55,241 nucleotides of DNA, taken from positions 1-55,241 of IMG/VR virus record IMGVR_UViG_3300032282_001003. One strand, 5' to 3'. A model generated the notes under the pieces. The model was not told where the DNA came from and did not search any database. It was given only the letters and a program-made list of their open reading frames with translations. This document shows, in pieces, positions 30,940 through 40,141 of the stretch. The DNA is from a virus. Numbering within the stretch: the first letter of the stretch is position 1; each line of letters starts with the position of its first letter. Both the position numbers and the translations under genes were made by a program.

Positions 30940-32676
30940 ATGGCAGTCAACTACACAACCAACCTGTCCCTCGGTCAGCCGGTAACCGGCACGGAGTCCG
31001 GCACTTGGGGCGATGACGTGAACAACGCTGTCACGTCCTACTTGGACATCGCCATCTCGGGCTCACTAGCGCTCACCTCGGCGTCTTTCACGGCCAACGC
31101 ACTGACACTTACCAATACGCAGGGCACAAGTTCGGCTACCAACATTGGTGCTACCACGGCGCAGTACTACGCGCTCAGGGTAAGTTCTTTGGCTGCAAAC
31201 GTGACCATCACAGCGCCCAGCGTGAGCAAAGTCTATTTGGTAGTCAACTCGGACTCGACCTACTCGGCCACCGTTAAGGCGTCTGGGCAGTCTGGGGTTG
31301 CTGTTGCTGCTGGCGAAAAAGCTCTTGTGTATTTCAACGGCACGGACTACATCAAAGTCGCGTCTACTGTAATCACAAACCTGACAGGCACACTTGCGGC
31401 CACCAACGGCGGAACAGGACAGTCCAGCTATGCAGTTGGTGATCTAGTGTACGCCTCCACTACTACGGCTCTGTCCAAGCTGGCTGATGTAGCCACGGGT
31501 AACGCCCTCATTTCTGGTGGAGTGGGCGTTGCGCCCAGCTACGGCAAAATCGGCTTAACCACCCATGTTTCAGGCACATTGCCTATCGCCAACGGCGGAA
31601 CCAACTCCACTGCAACGCCAACCAACGGTGGTATCACCTACGGAACGGGAACAGCCCAAGCATATTCCGCCGCCGGTACTTCAGGTCAAATCCTAACCAG
31701 CGCTGGCGCAGCAGCACCTACATGGAGCGCCGTCACTGGCACTGGCTCGGTGGTTAAGGCTACAAGCCCAACGATTGCTACGGCAACGCTGACTGGCGCT
31801 AGCACTATTCAAGGGTTGACCGTTGGTCTTGGCGCAGGCGCAGTGTCCACCAACACCGCGTTTGGTACATCTGCATTAGCAGCAAACTCCAGCGGAGATT
31901 TGAATGTTGCTGTTGGATACGAAGCGCTGCTTTCTAATGGCACTGGGCAAAACCAAGTTGCTGTAGGGTATGGCGCGTTAAGGCTCGCCACCTCTGGTAG
32001 ATATAGTGTTGCCGTTGGATTTGCCACGCTTGTAACTGCCACAACTGCTGAAAACAATGTTGCTGTTGGGGCTTTTGCGTTAAATAATGCTACGGGCGGT
32101 ACTAACACCGCTATTGGGGATACGGCACTTTCTGGCGTCACCTCTGGACAGGGGAATACGGCCCTTGGGTATATTTCGGGCAGTCAAATTACCACCGGCT
32201 CTTATAACGTAGTGCTTGGTGGCTACAACGGCGCTACCGCCCCTATTTCTGGAACAGGTAGCAACTGGATTGTTCTTAGTGATGGCGCGGGTAATGTCCG
32301 GCAAGCTATTGATTCCGCAGGTAACGCTACGTTTGGCACAGGTGCTGTGGTGGTCTACGCTCCAGCCCCTGCGTCAATTAGCACCACTGCTACCCTGACC
32401 AACGCCAACCTGCAAGCGCAGCTTATCAATACAACCGGTACTTCCTACACGGTGACCATGCCTACGGGCAGCACACTGGACACCTTGGTTACTTGGTACA
32501 AAGTTGATACTGGTTTTGACTTCTCAATCATTAACACGGCTTCCGGCACGGTTACGTTGGCTGTAAATACAGGCGTGACAAATTTGGGTGCGCTAGGAGT
32601 TGGCTCTGGTAATTCGGCTAGGTTCCGTATTCGCCGTACCGCTGCCAGCACCTACGTGATCTACCGTATTACTTAA
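30940..32676 (+). CDS. trimeric fibre with YadA-head-like repeats
   Basis: The protein has 578 residues. The N-terminus (MAVNYTTNLSLGQPVTGTES, GTWGDDVNNAVT) is a phage fibre attachment type. GGTGQSSYAVGDLVYAS and similar collar repeats follow. Residues ~305-430 are head-type repeats (NVAVGYEALLSN, QVAVGYGALRLATSG, YSVAVGFATLV, NVAVGAFALNNATGGTN) as in YadA-type trimeric adhesins. It likely binds the host surface. A good SD (AAGGA) precedes the ATG. Confidence 0.84.
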   Translation: MAVNYTTNLSLGQPVTGTESGTWGDDVNNAVTSYLDIAISGSLALTSASFTANALTLTNTQGTSSATNIGATTAQYYALRVSSLAANVTITAPSVSKVYLVVNSDSTYSATVKASGQSGVAVAAGEKALVYFNGTDYIKVASTVITNLTGTLAATNGGTGQSSYAVGDLVYASTTTALSKLADVATGNALISGGVGVAPSYGKIGLTTHVSGTLPIANGGTNSTATPTNGGITYGTGTAQAYSAAGTSGQILTSAGAAAPTWSAVTGTGSVVKATSPTIATATLTGASTIQGLTVGLGAGAVSTNTAFGTSALAANSSGDLNVAVGYEALLSNGTGQNQVAVGYGALRLATSGRYSVAVGFATLVTATTAENNVAVGAFALNNATGGTNTAIGDTALSGVTSGQGNTALGYISGSQITTGSYNVVLGGYNGATAPISGTGSNWIVLSDGAGNVRQAIDSAGNATFGTGAVVVYAPAPASISTTATLTNANLQAQLINTTGTSYTVTMPTGSTLDTLVTWYKVDTGFDFSIINTASGTVTLAVNTGVTNLGALGVGSGNSARFRIRRTAASTYVIYRIT

Positions 32677-32689
32677 TGGGCAAGTAGTC

Positions 32690-33160
32690 ATGATCGACCC
32701 GATCACCGCTTTCGCTACGGCCCAAGCGGCGGTCAAGGGGGTAAAAGCCGCCATTGCACTGGGCAAAGACATACAGGCAGTCTCTGGCGACTTGATGAAG
32801 TTTTTCGAGGCCAAGGACGTAGTACAGAAAGCTGCGTCCAAGCCAAAGAGCAGTTTTGCCAAGTCGGACACGGCGCAGGCGTTTGAGATTGTGATGCAGG
32901 CCAAGCATCTTGCAGATGCAGAGCGGGAGTTGAACAACTACTTTGTTATGTCGGGTAACGCCGACCTCTGGCAGCAGTTGCTGATTGAGCGCAACAGGAT
33001 CATCCAAGACCGCAAGGCGCAGGAGATACTGGACGAGAAGAACGCCAAAAAGAAAAAGGAAGAGATGGAAGACTTCCTGACTTGGTTGATAGCCGGGGCG
33101 TTGGTGATTTTGCTGTTGAGTATGTGTTACTGGTGGCTGACACTTTTGATGGAGAAATAG
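32690..33160 (+). CDS. C-terminal-anchored membrane protein before the holin
   Basis: The 156-residue protein is helical and basic, with a charged KNAKKKKEEME stretch and one C-terminal membrane anchor at about 128-152 (FLTWLIAGALVILLLSMCYWW). It abuts the holin gene by one base, so it is placed in the lysis cassette. It could be a spanin-like or holin-accessory protein, although the anchor is C-terminal, unlike classical Rz. Confidence 0.7.
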   Translation: MIDPITAFATAQAAVKGVKAAIALGKDIQAVSGDLMKFFEAKDVVQKAASKPKSSFAKSDTAQAFEIVMQAKHLADAERELNNYFVMSGNADLWQQLLIERNRIIQDRKAQEILDEKNAKKKKEEMEDFLTWLIAGALVILLLSMCYWWLTLLMEK

Positions 33161-33673
33161 ATGATTCCTTTAGTTGCATCCCTGCTGGGTACGCTGGCCG
33201 AAAACGGCCTTGGGCTGCTGTCTTCCGCCATCCAAGCCAAGGGCAAGGAAGTAGTCGAAAGCACCTTTGGCGTAAAAATCCCTGACGCTCCCACCCCTGA
33301 AGACGTGGCCAAGCTGCGCCAACTTCAGTACGACCACGAAGAGCGCTTGATCGAACTGGGCATCCAGAAAGCCAAGCAGGACTTGGAAACCCTAAAGGTT
33401 TTTGCCCAAGCCGCCCAGAACGAGGACAACAACGTCTCTGACCGTTGGAAAGCAGACATGTCGTCCGACTCTTGGCTGTCCAAAAACATCCGCCCCTTGA
33501 GCCTTGTGGCCATTTTTGTGGGCTACTTTCTGTTCGCCATGATGTCGGCCTTTGGTCTAAACGCCAACCAGTCTTACGTCACCCTGCTTGGAAACTGGGG
33601 TATGCTGATAATGAGTGCGTACTTTGGCGGCAGGACGATTGAGAAACTGGCCGAAATGAGGAGCCCAAAATGA
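33161..33673 (+). CDS. holin, GTA 3TM-like
   Basis: The protein has 170 residues. The C-terminal segment has two clear membrane spans (about 109-131, LSLVAIFVGYFLFAMMSAFG, and 139-158, LLGNWGMLIMSAYFGGRTIE) after a DSWLSKNIRPLS lead, the signature of the GTA_holin_3TM family. A further N-terminal hydrophobic segment (LVASLLGTLAENGLGLLS) could be the third. It would open the inner membrane so that the endolysin at 33670 can reach the cell wall. Confidence 0.82.
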   Translation: MIPLVASLLGTLAENGLGLLSSAIQAKGKEVVESTFGVKIPDAPTPEDVAKLRQLQYDHEERLIELGIQKAKQDLETLKVFAQAAQNEDNNVSDRWKADMSSDSWLSKNIRPLSLVAIFVGYFLFAMMSAFGLNANQSYVTLLGNWGMLIMSAYFGGRTIEKLAEMRSPK

Positions 33674-34008
33674 GCCTTAGCCAAGAGCAAGCAGCGTTCC
33701 TGCTGGATATGTGCAAGCTGATTCAGCACGCCACCGAGCAAGGTTTTGTGGTCACTGGCGGGGAGTTGGCCCGTACCCCGGAGCAGCAGGCTATATACTT
33801 CAAAACAGGGCGCTCCAAGACGATGGACTCCATCCACCTGAAAAGGTGCGCCATTGACTTGAACTTCTTCAAGGACGGGAAGATAATCTGGGACAAGGCC
33901 GTCCTTGCTCCGTTGGGGGCATACTGGGAGTCGCTGAACCCCAAAAACCGTTGGGGCGGCAATTTCAAGTCCTTGGTGGATTGCCCGCATTTTGAGAGAA
34001 ATGTCTAA
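33670..34008 (+). CDS. M15-family endolysin
   Basis: The protein has 112 residues, compact for a VanY-like peptidase. The metal and catalytic residues are present: H56 and D63 in SIHLKRCAIDLNFF and H107 in DCPHFE. The family motif SxHxxGxAxD has Cys60 in place of Gly, a change also seen in other phage members with Leu. It would cut peptidoglycan stem peptides at lysis. The start overlaps the holin stop by four bases. Confidence 0.86.
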   Translation: MSLSQEQAAFLLDMCKLIQHATEQGFVVTGGELARTPEQQAIYFKTGRSKTMDSIHLKRCAIDLNFFKDGKIIWDKAVLAPLGAYWESLNPKNRWGGNFKSLVDCPHFERNV

Positions 34009-34017
34009 GGACAAACG

Positions 34018-36117
34018 ATGCCGCTACAGAAACTGACGCTCAAGCCGGGGGTTAACCGGGAAAACACTCGGTACACCAACGAAGGCGGTTGGTACGAGTC
34101 CGACAAGGTGCGGTTTCGCCAAGGCACGCCCGAGAAAATCGGCGGCTGGTTGCGTATTTCTGCAAACACATTTGCAGGCTATTGCCGCTCTTTGTGGAAC
34201 TGGGTGACTTTGGCAGGGCAGAATCTGCTTGGTGTCGGCACTTCAGTTAAGTTCTATATTGAAAACGGCGGCGCATACTACGACATTACCCCCATCCGCG
34301 CAGAAAACACACTGACCAATCCGTTTACCACTGACACAGCTACTAACGCTGGCGGTTATACAACGGTAACGGTAACAGCAACTGCGGGCTTTGCCAATGG
34401 CGATTACGTCACTTTTTACGGCGGCTCGGCGGTTGGTGGTGTTACGGTATCCGGTGAGTACCAGCTTACCTATTTAACTGCGGTTACATACACAATCCAA
34501 GTTTCCGGTACTGCGTCCTCAAACGCGACTGGCGGCGGCACTGTTTACGCTGTCTACCAAGTCACCACAGGTTCTGCTACGTATGTTCCCGTAGTTGGGT
34601 GGGGCGCAAGCACTTGGGGTAATGGTGTTTGGGGTGTTGGCGGGACTGTTACACCTTCTAATGCGGGTATCCGTATTTGGAACCAAACTAACTGGGGCCA
34701 AAACCTTATATATGGCCCGCGTGGATTTCCTTTGTACTACTGGGATGCAGCCATAGGGTACCAAAACACAACGGTAACGATGACAATCGCATCTCCATGC
34801 GTTGTCACATGCAGCCTTGGCTTGCTTGACGGGACTCCAATTACGCTTTCTACAACCGGCGCACTACCAACGGGGTTGTTGCCGGGGACTACGTACTACG
34901 TCAAGTATTTAACTGCCAGCACGTTCAACCTTGCAGCGACTTCTGGCGGAGCAGCGATTAACACATCGGGTACGCAGTCAGGCACGCAGTCTGTTTCTCC
35001 GCGTGGCGTATTGCTGTCCAGCCTTGCTGGGTCTGATGGTTATTGCCCGCTGTACCAAAATACCTTTACCGTATCTGATGCCAGCCGGTTCTTGATCGTG
35101 TTTGGCACGAATGACTACGGTAGCACTACGTTAGACCCCATGCTGATTCGCTGGTCGGATCAGGAGTCTTTGACCACATGGTACCCAGCAATTACCAATC
35201 AGGCGGGTAGTGTTCGCCTGTCGCATGGTTCCGAAATCGTTACCACTTTACAAAGCCGCCAAGAAATCGTGGTGTGGACGGATTCATCCCTGTATTCCCT
35301 GCAATACCTCGGCCCGCCCTACGTGTGGGGTACACAGCTTCTTGCAGACAATGTATCCATCATTGGCCCCAATGCCGCTGTCATGGCTTCTGGCGTCAGC
35401 TACTGGATGGGTGTGGACAAGTTCTACAAATACGACGGACGGGTTCAAACCCTGCGCTGTGACCTGCGCCAGTACATCTACAGCGACATAAATTTAGCGC
35501 AGGCGGAGCAGGTATTTGGCAGCACCAACGAAGGCTTCAACGAGGTTTGGTGGTTCTACTGCTCATCAACCAGTAGTACGATAGATAAGTACGTTATCTA
35601 CAACTATGTCGAAGATATTTGGCAGTATGGTTCGATGGCACGCACAGCTTGGTTGGACTCCGGCCTGCGCGATTACCCGCTTGCCGCCACTTACAGCAAC
35701 AATATCGTTGAGCACGAAAACGGCGTGGACGACGGAACGCTGTCTCCAGCGACGGCCATTGAGGCATCCATCACATCTTCCCAATACGACATTGGGGACG
35801 GGCACAACTTTGCGTTTGTGTACCGCATGCTGCCTGACCTGACTTTCCGTGGATCGACTGGCGGCACAACGCCCGCTGTCACCATGTACCTGCAAGGGCT
35901 GAATAACTCCGGCTCGGGCATCACTCAGTCTGGCAATGCTGGTGTTACATACAACGGCCCGGCCCCCTCGGTCATCAACGTCGATGAGTTCACGGGGCAG
36001 GTGTACATCCGTATCCGTGGTCGCCAAATGCAAATGAAAATTACCTCCAACACACTCGGCACGCAGTGGCAGCTTGGCGCTCCCCGTATCGACATCAGGC
36101 CGGACGGCAGACGCTAA
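34018..36117 (+). CDS. tail needle/stabilisation protein (P22 gp10-like)
   Basis: The protein has 699 residues. It starts MPLQKLTLKPGVNRENTRYT, then NEGGWYESDKVRFRQGTPEK, a pattern of podovirus tail tube or DNA-stabilisation proteins that plug the portal channel. A long beta-rich middle (about 95-340) contains Gly/Thr/Val repeats. The C-terminal part has YIYSDINLAQAEQVFGSTNE and LTFRGSTGGTTPAVTMYLQG. It follows lysis genes and precedes internal virion genes. Confidence 0.78.
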   Translation: MPLQKLTLKPGVNRENTRYTNEGGWYESDKVRFRQGTPEKIGGWLRISANTFAGYCRSLWNWVTLAGQNLLGVGTSVKFYIENGGAYYDITPIRAENTLTNPFTTDTATNAGGYTTVTVTATAGFANGDYVTFYGGSAVGGVTVSGEYQLTYLTAVTYTIQVSGTASSNATGGGTVYAVYQVTTGSATYVPVVGWGASTWGNGVWGVGGTVTPSNAGIRIWNQTNWGQNLIYGPRGFPLYYWDAAIGYQNTTVTMTIASPCVVTCSLGLLDGTPITLSTTGALPTGLLPGTTYYVKYLTASTFNLAATSGGAAINTSGTQSGTQSVSPRGVLLSSLAGSDGYCPLYQNTFTVSDASRFLIVFGTNDYGSTTLDPMLIRWSDQESLTTWYPAITNQAGSVRLSHGSEIVTTLQSRQEIVVWTDSSLYSLQYLGPPYVWGTQLLADNVSIIGPNAAVMASGVSYWMGVDKFYKYDGRVQTLRCDLRQYIYSDINLAQAEQVFGSTNEGFNEVWWFYCSSTSSTIDKYVIYNYVEDIWQYGSMARTAWLDSGLRDYPLAATYSNNIVEHENGVDDGTLSPATAIEASITSSQYDIGDGHNFAFVYRMLPDLTFRGSTGGTTPAVTMYLQGLNNSGSGITQSGNAGVTYNGPAPSVINVDEFTGQVYIRIRGRQMQMKITSNTLGTQWQLGAPRIDIRPDGRR

Positions 36118-36118
36118 C

Positions 36119-36421
36119 ATGGCACAGAAGAACGTAGTAGCCCCCAAATTTCCTGCGGCGATAGGGGATAAGTATGACCCCGCTCTTATAAATCAGATAA
36201 CAAACATATTGCGGCTGTACTTTAACCAGCTAGACAATCCGGGGCCAATGGTAGGAAGCACCCAAGTAAACGGCACAGATATTGTTTCCGGACTTAGTTT
36301 TTTCCCCACGGGGAACTCAACAACCCCCAGCCTGCCAACGGAAGCAAATTTAGCCAATTTGCGGGTGGGGGATATATACTATGACACATCGGCTAACAAC
36401 GTTTTGAAAGTAAAAACATGA
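36119..36421 (+). CDS. 100-residue tail-associated protein
   Basis: MAQKNVVAPKFPAAIGDKYD, then ALINQITNILRLYFNQLDNP, ending VGDIYYDTSANNVLKVKT. The ATG at 36119 directly follows the previous stop, and the stop overlaps the next start as ATGA. The C-terminus resembles segments of fibre proteins that carry a baseplate-binding strand. The function is unknown. Confidence 0.7.
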   Translation: MAQKNVVAPKFPAAIGDKYDPALINQITNILRLYFNQLDNPGPMVGSTQVNGTDIVSGLSFFPTGNSTTPSLPTEANLANLRVGDIYYDTSANNVLKVKT

Positions 36422-38751
36422 GCCTTCACGCACTTGCACACAACATGGCAGCGCAAGGTCGCGGCCCGGACTCTACCCTCGTCCATATGTCGCCTCGTGA
36501 AGTTCACGGGCTGCAAGCTTTGGCGATGGCCAACGGCGGAACGCTGACAATCAACCCCCAGACTGGCCTGCCCGAAGCAGGCTTCTTGGACAGCATCCTA
36601 CCGGCAATTGCCGGTTTTGCGCTTAATACTTTTGCGCCGGGGTTGGGCGAGACAGTGGGTGGCATCTTTGGTCTGGGCGGTGCAGCAGGCACGGGTATTG
36701 CAATTGGCGGAGCCACCGCGCTGGCTTCTGGCGATTTGAGCAAAGGCCTCATGGCCGGGCTGGGTGCGTATGGTGGGGCGGGGTTGGGTAGCTCTTTGTT
36801 GGGTGCAGGCGACAACGCACTGCAAGCAGCGGCATCGCCGGGTGCCGGGCACGGCGCGTATTTGCCCGCAGCAGAAGCTGCGCCCGCTTCGACGCTTGAG
36901 CGTGTAAAGGCTGGCATGAGCGCTGTCGGTGACGCTCCCAAAGATTTCATGAAGAGCAATCTGATGAACCTTGGCTTTGCCGCAGCCCCGGCAATCTCCG
37001 GTGCGCTTGAGGAAGACTCCCCCAACTATCCAAAACCCCATCCGGGCTACATTCGGGTGTTTAAGACTGACCCAGTGACAGGCCGTTCGTATCAGACCGA
37101 GGCGGTCAAAGCCGACGAGTGGGGCGGCAGACCCGCAATTGAATGGGGCGGCGTTCCTCCGACTGCCTACGGCGCTGCTGGCGGTTTGATGCAGCACTAC
37201 GATACTGGCGGCACAACTTCGGTAGGCGTACCTGTCTGGGGTGGCGTAGGCGAGGCGGAACTTCCAGAAACAACACCGGAATACCGGGCGCTATCGGACT
37301 CTGAAAAAGTGCAGCGCTACTTGATGGGCGAGGGGCCAAACCCATTCCTGTTCTACCACAAAGCACCTGACCCAATTAAAAAAGCCGAAGAAGCCACCAA
37401 AGATATTGCCAAGGTGGTGGAAGAGCAAAAGCGCGGCGGCAGCGGCATGAGCCTAGAAGAGCGGGAAGCCAAAAACGACCCCAAGGCTTGGGCAAACTTG
37501 TCGGATTCGGAGAAGGCAGATTATTTTGCCAACCCAAACTCCACCATTTTTGGCATCCCTGCGCTAGACATTCAAGAGAAATTCCAGAACTATTGGGCCT
37601 CATCGCCTTTTGGAATGGCTCAAAACTACTTTGCCCCCGGAGAACAAGCCAGAGCCGCAAACATTACCAACGCGGCCCGGATGCAGATGGCTTTGCAAAA
37701 CTCAGCCAACACGGGTGCAAACTTAGACAACGGACTTGCCACAGTTCGTCAGAATCCTTTTGACACACAAAAAGCTTTTATTCCCGCAGACTCCAGTGCC
37801 GATGCGTTGGACGCAGGAATGCGGGCGGAACAACAAAATGCCACTAGGTATGGCGAAGGTCGTGAAGGAACAGTGTCAAGCGGCACCTTGTCTGAGCATG
37901 TAAATCAGCAAGATAGAGCAAACGAGCGAGACAGTGGTGGCGAAGCCCGTGGCGGTTTGCTTGATTCTCGTTACGCGGGCGGCGGAACTACCGGTGGTGG
38001 AAGCCTTGACCTGCATGTCCCAATCAACATTGGTGGGGGTGGCGGTGGCGGTGGCGGTGGTGGTGGTGGCTTTGGCGGTGGGCAGTATCAGCCTTTTGGC
38101 CAAGGTGGTGACGACTTTGGTGGCGGCTTTGGCGGTAATTTTGCGGCTTTGGCTTCTCCGTTGGCTTCTCCGCAACAAGGTGGAATGCAGCCACCAGAAC
38201 CCGACTTCTTGGGCCAACAACTGAACAGCCTGCCTAGCTACCAAGCTTTTCAAAAAGCCCAGAAAGACTTTGAAGGTAGTGACGAGTTCAAGAACTTCCA
38301 AAAGTACGCGCAGGAGTACCAACAGCAGCAAATGCAGCAGCAACAGCAGCAGGGACTTGACTACCGGTCGAATGCTTTTGGTGGCCCTAGGGGTGGTGTA
38401 CGTCGTGGGTACGGGGCTAACATGGCAGCGGGCGGCATCACCGCGCTGGCTGACGGCGGCATGTACAACCTCGGCTCCTACTCTGATGGCGGTAGGCTGC
38501 TGCGCGGCCCCGGCGATGGTGTGTCCGACGACATTCCTGCAACTATAGGAGATAAACAGCCAGCACGTCTAGCTGATGGTGAGTTTGTGGTTCCGGCCCG
38601 CATTGTCTCCGAGTTGGGCAACGGCTCCACGGAAGCTGGCGCACGCAAGCTATACCAAATGATGGACAGGGTTCAGAAAGCCCGCCACAAGACCGTAGGC
38701 AAAGACAAAGTTGCGGCCAATACCCGCGCTGAAAAATACCTTCCCGCATAA
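36418..38751 (+). CDS. internal virion protein, Gly-rich, 777 residues
   Basis: The N-terminus (VHMSPREVHGLQALAMANGG) and the conserved C-terminus (GPGDGVSDDIPATIGDKQPA, then LADGEFVVPARIVSELGNGS) match a widespread environmental phage protein. A Gly/Ala-rich segment near 55-150 is membrane-active-like (GLGETVGGIFGLGGAAGTGI), which may help DNA cross membranes. A pure glycine run lies near residue 545, and MAAGGI and ADGGM motifs sit near 675. It is probably an ejected internal protein. Confidence 0.78.
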   Translation: MSLHALAHNMAAQGRGPDSTLVHMSPREVHGLQALAMANGGTLTINPQTGLPEAGFLDSILPAIAGFALNTFAPGLGETVGGIFGLGGAAGTGIAIGGATALASGDLSKGLMAGLGAYGGAGLGSSLLGAGDNALQAAASPGAGHGAYLPAAEAAPASTLERVKAGMSAVGDAPKDFMKSNLMNLGFAAAPAISGALEEDSPNYPKPHPGYIRVFKTDPVTGRSYQTEAVKADEWGGRPAIEWGGVPPTAYGAAGGLMQHYDTGGTTSVGVPVWGGVGEAELPETTPEYRALSDSEKVQRYLMGEGPNPFLFYHKAPDPIKKAEEATKDIAKVVEEQKRGGSGMSLEEREAKNDPKAWANLSDSEKADYFANPNSTIFGIPALDIQEKFQNYWASSPFGMAQNYFAPGEQARAANITNAARMQMALQNSANTGANLDNGLATVRQNPFDTQKAFIPADSSADALDAGMRAEQQNATRYGEGREGTVSSGTLSEHVNQQDRANERDSGGEARGGLLDSRYAGGGTTGGGSLDLHVPINIGGGGGGGGGGGGGFGGGQYQPFGQGGDDFGGGFGGNFAALASPLASPQQGGMQPPEPDFLGQQLNSLPSYQAFQKAQKDFEGSDEFKNFQKYAQEYQQQQMQQQQQQGLDYRSNAFGGPRGGVRRGYGANMAAGGITALADGGMYNLGSYSDGGRLLRGPGDGVSDDIPATIGDKQPARLADGEFVVPARIVSELGNGSTEAGARKLYQMMDRVQKARHKTVGKDKVAANTRAEKYLPA
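38034..38081 (+). repeat. GGT/GGC triplet run (polyglycine)
   Basis: About 14 consecutive glycine codons (GGT, GGG, GGC) lie in the internal virion gene. Triplet slippage would change linker length without a frameshift. Confidence 0.8.
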
Positions 38752-38761
38752 GGAATAGATC

Positions 38762-40138
38762 ATGGCTGACCAAACCGTAACAAACATACAAGGCTTTGCC
38801 CCGGTAATCGAACCTTACGCATCCAGCGTACTGGGCCAAGCCGCCAATCTTGCTGGCAAAAACTACCAAAGCTATGCTGACTGGGCTAAAGCAAAAGGGT
38901 TGTCTGGCGATCAAGTAGCTGCGTTCACCGATCTTCAAAAGCAGGCTTTTACTGGAGCCAAAAACCTCGACCAAAACCAATACTCTCAAGCTTCCGCCGC
39001 AGGTCTTCAAGGGCTGGCCCAAAAAGCTGGAGACCTGAACTACGCCCCGACGCAGTTTGCAAACCAATATCAAGCCCCCGCCGGATACCAAACAGGTCAG
39101 TTCAGCTACCAGCAAGCCCAAGCGCCGTCGTTGCAAAATTACCAGATGGGGCCAGCAGAGCGTGTAAAAACACAAAGCTTTACCCAGCCCGGTTCTGCCG
39201 ATGCCTACATGTCCCCCTACATGCAGAATGTGGTGGACGTTCAAAAGCGCGAAGCACAACGCCAGTCCGGTATTCAAGGCGCTCAACAGCAAGCTCAAGC
39301 TGCGCAGGCTGGGGCTTTTGGCGGTGGTCGTGACGCCATCATGCGTGCTGAACGTGAGCGCAATCTTGGCCAGCAGATGAACGACATCCAAGCCACTGGC
39401 TCCCAAGCGGCATACCAGCAGGCCCAGCAGCAGTTCAACGCCGAACAAAACGCACGTCTGGCAGCGCAGCAAGCCAATCAACAGGCCGGTCTCACTGTGG
39501 GTGGTCAGAACTTGGCTGCAAACCTTGGCGTTCAACAGCTTGGCGCGGGACAAAACATGCAGGCACAGTTGGCCAACCAGCAAGCCGGGCTCACTACTCA
39601 GCAGCAACAAGAGCAGTCTCGTCAGTACGGCTACGGGCAGGGTATGAACTCCGCCGCGCTAAACGCCCAGTATGGGCTGGCTGCGCAGCAAGAAGCCGAA
39701 CGTTCTCGTCAGTTTGGTGCTAACTACGGACTACAAGGTTTGCAAGCAGGCATGCAGGGCTACGGTGCTTTGGGCTCCCAAGGTCAGAACTTGTATGGCC
39801 AGACTACGGGTAACTTGCAACTGCAAAATGCGTTTGGTACGCAGCAACAGCAGCAAGGCCAGAACATGATTGACGTAAACCAGCAGAACTACGCCAACGA
39901 AATGAACTACCAGCCCCGGATGGTTAGCTGGATGTCGGACATTGTTAACCGCGCCCCGGTATCGAACCTAGGCTCGTACGGTTACACGTCGCCCCCGTCG
40001 CTTGTTAGTCAGGCAGCGGGGCTAGGCACGGCAGCAATTGGCGCTTCCAAGCTTTTTGGCAAAGCCAAGGGCGGTCAGATTAAACAGCGCGGTGCAGGTT
40101 TGGCCGACTTGGCCATGTACAAAATGAGCCGGGGGTAA
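38762..40138 (+). CDS. internal virion protein, Gln/Ala-rich, 458 residues
   Basis: The helical protein has about a fifth Gln residues. ANLAGKNYQSYADWAKAKGL near residue 29 is followed by long Ala/Gln-rich helices with repeats of AQLANQQAGLTTQQQQEQSR type. The C-terminus GKAKGGQIKQRGAGLADLAM shares the GG-(I/Q) element of its neighbours. It lies between two internal virion genes and is probably ejected with the DNA. Confidence 0.74.
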   Translation: MADQTVTNIQGFAPVIEPYASSVLGQAANLAGKNYQSYADWAKAKGLSGDQVAAFTDLQKQAFTGAKNLDQNQYSQASAAGLQGLAQKAGDLNYAPTQFANQYQAPAGYQTGQFSYQQAQAPSLQNYQMGPAERVKTQSFTQPGSADAYMSPYMQNVVDVQKREAQRQSGIQGAQQQAQAAQAGAFGGGRDAIMRAERERNLGQQMNDIQATGSQAAYQQAQQQFNAEQNARLAAQQANQQAGLTVGGQNLAANLGVQQLGAGQNMQAQLANQQAGLTTQQQQEQSRQYGYGQGMNSAALNAQYGLAAQQEAERSRQFGANYGLQGLQAGMQGYGALGSQGQNLYGQTTGNLQLQNAFGTQQQQQGQNMIDVNQQNYANEMNYQPRMVSWMSDIVNRAPVSNLGSYGYTSPPSLVSQAAGLGTAAIGASKLFGKAKGGQIKQRGAGLADLAMYKMSRG

Positions 40139-40141
40139 GAA

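Noticed and set aside
38034-38360. GGC and CAG triplet runs as CRISPR-like or satellite repeats
   Set aside because: They are in-frame polyglycine and polyglutamine codons inside one gene, with no spacers.
38543-39610. 355-codon leftward ORF opposite the Gln-rich internal protein
   Set aside because: A Leu-rich shadow of Gln/Ala codons read on the other strand.
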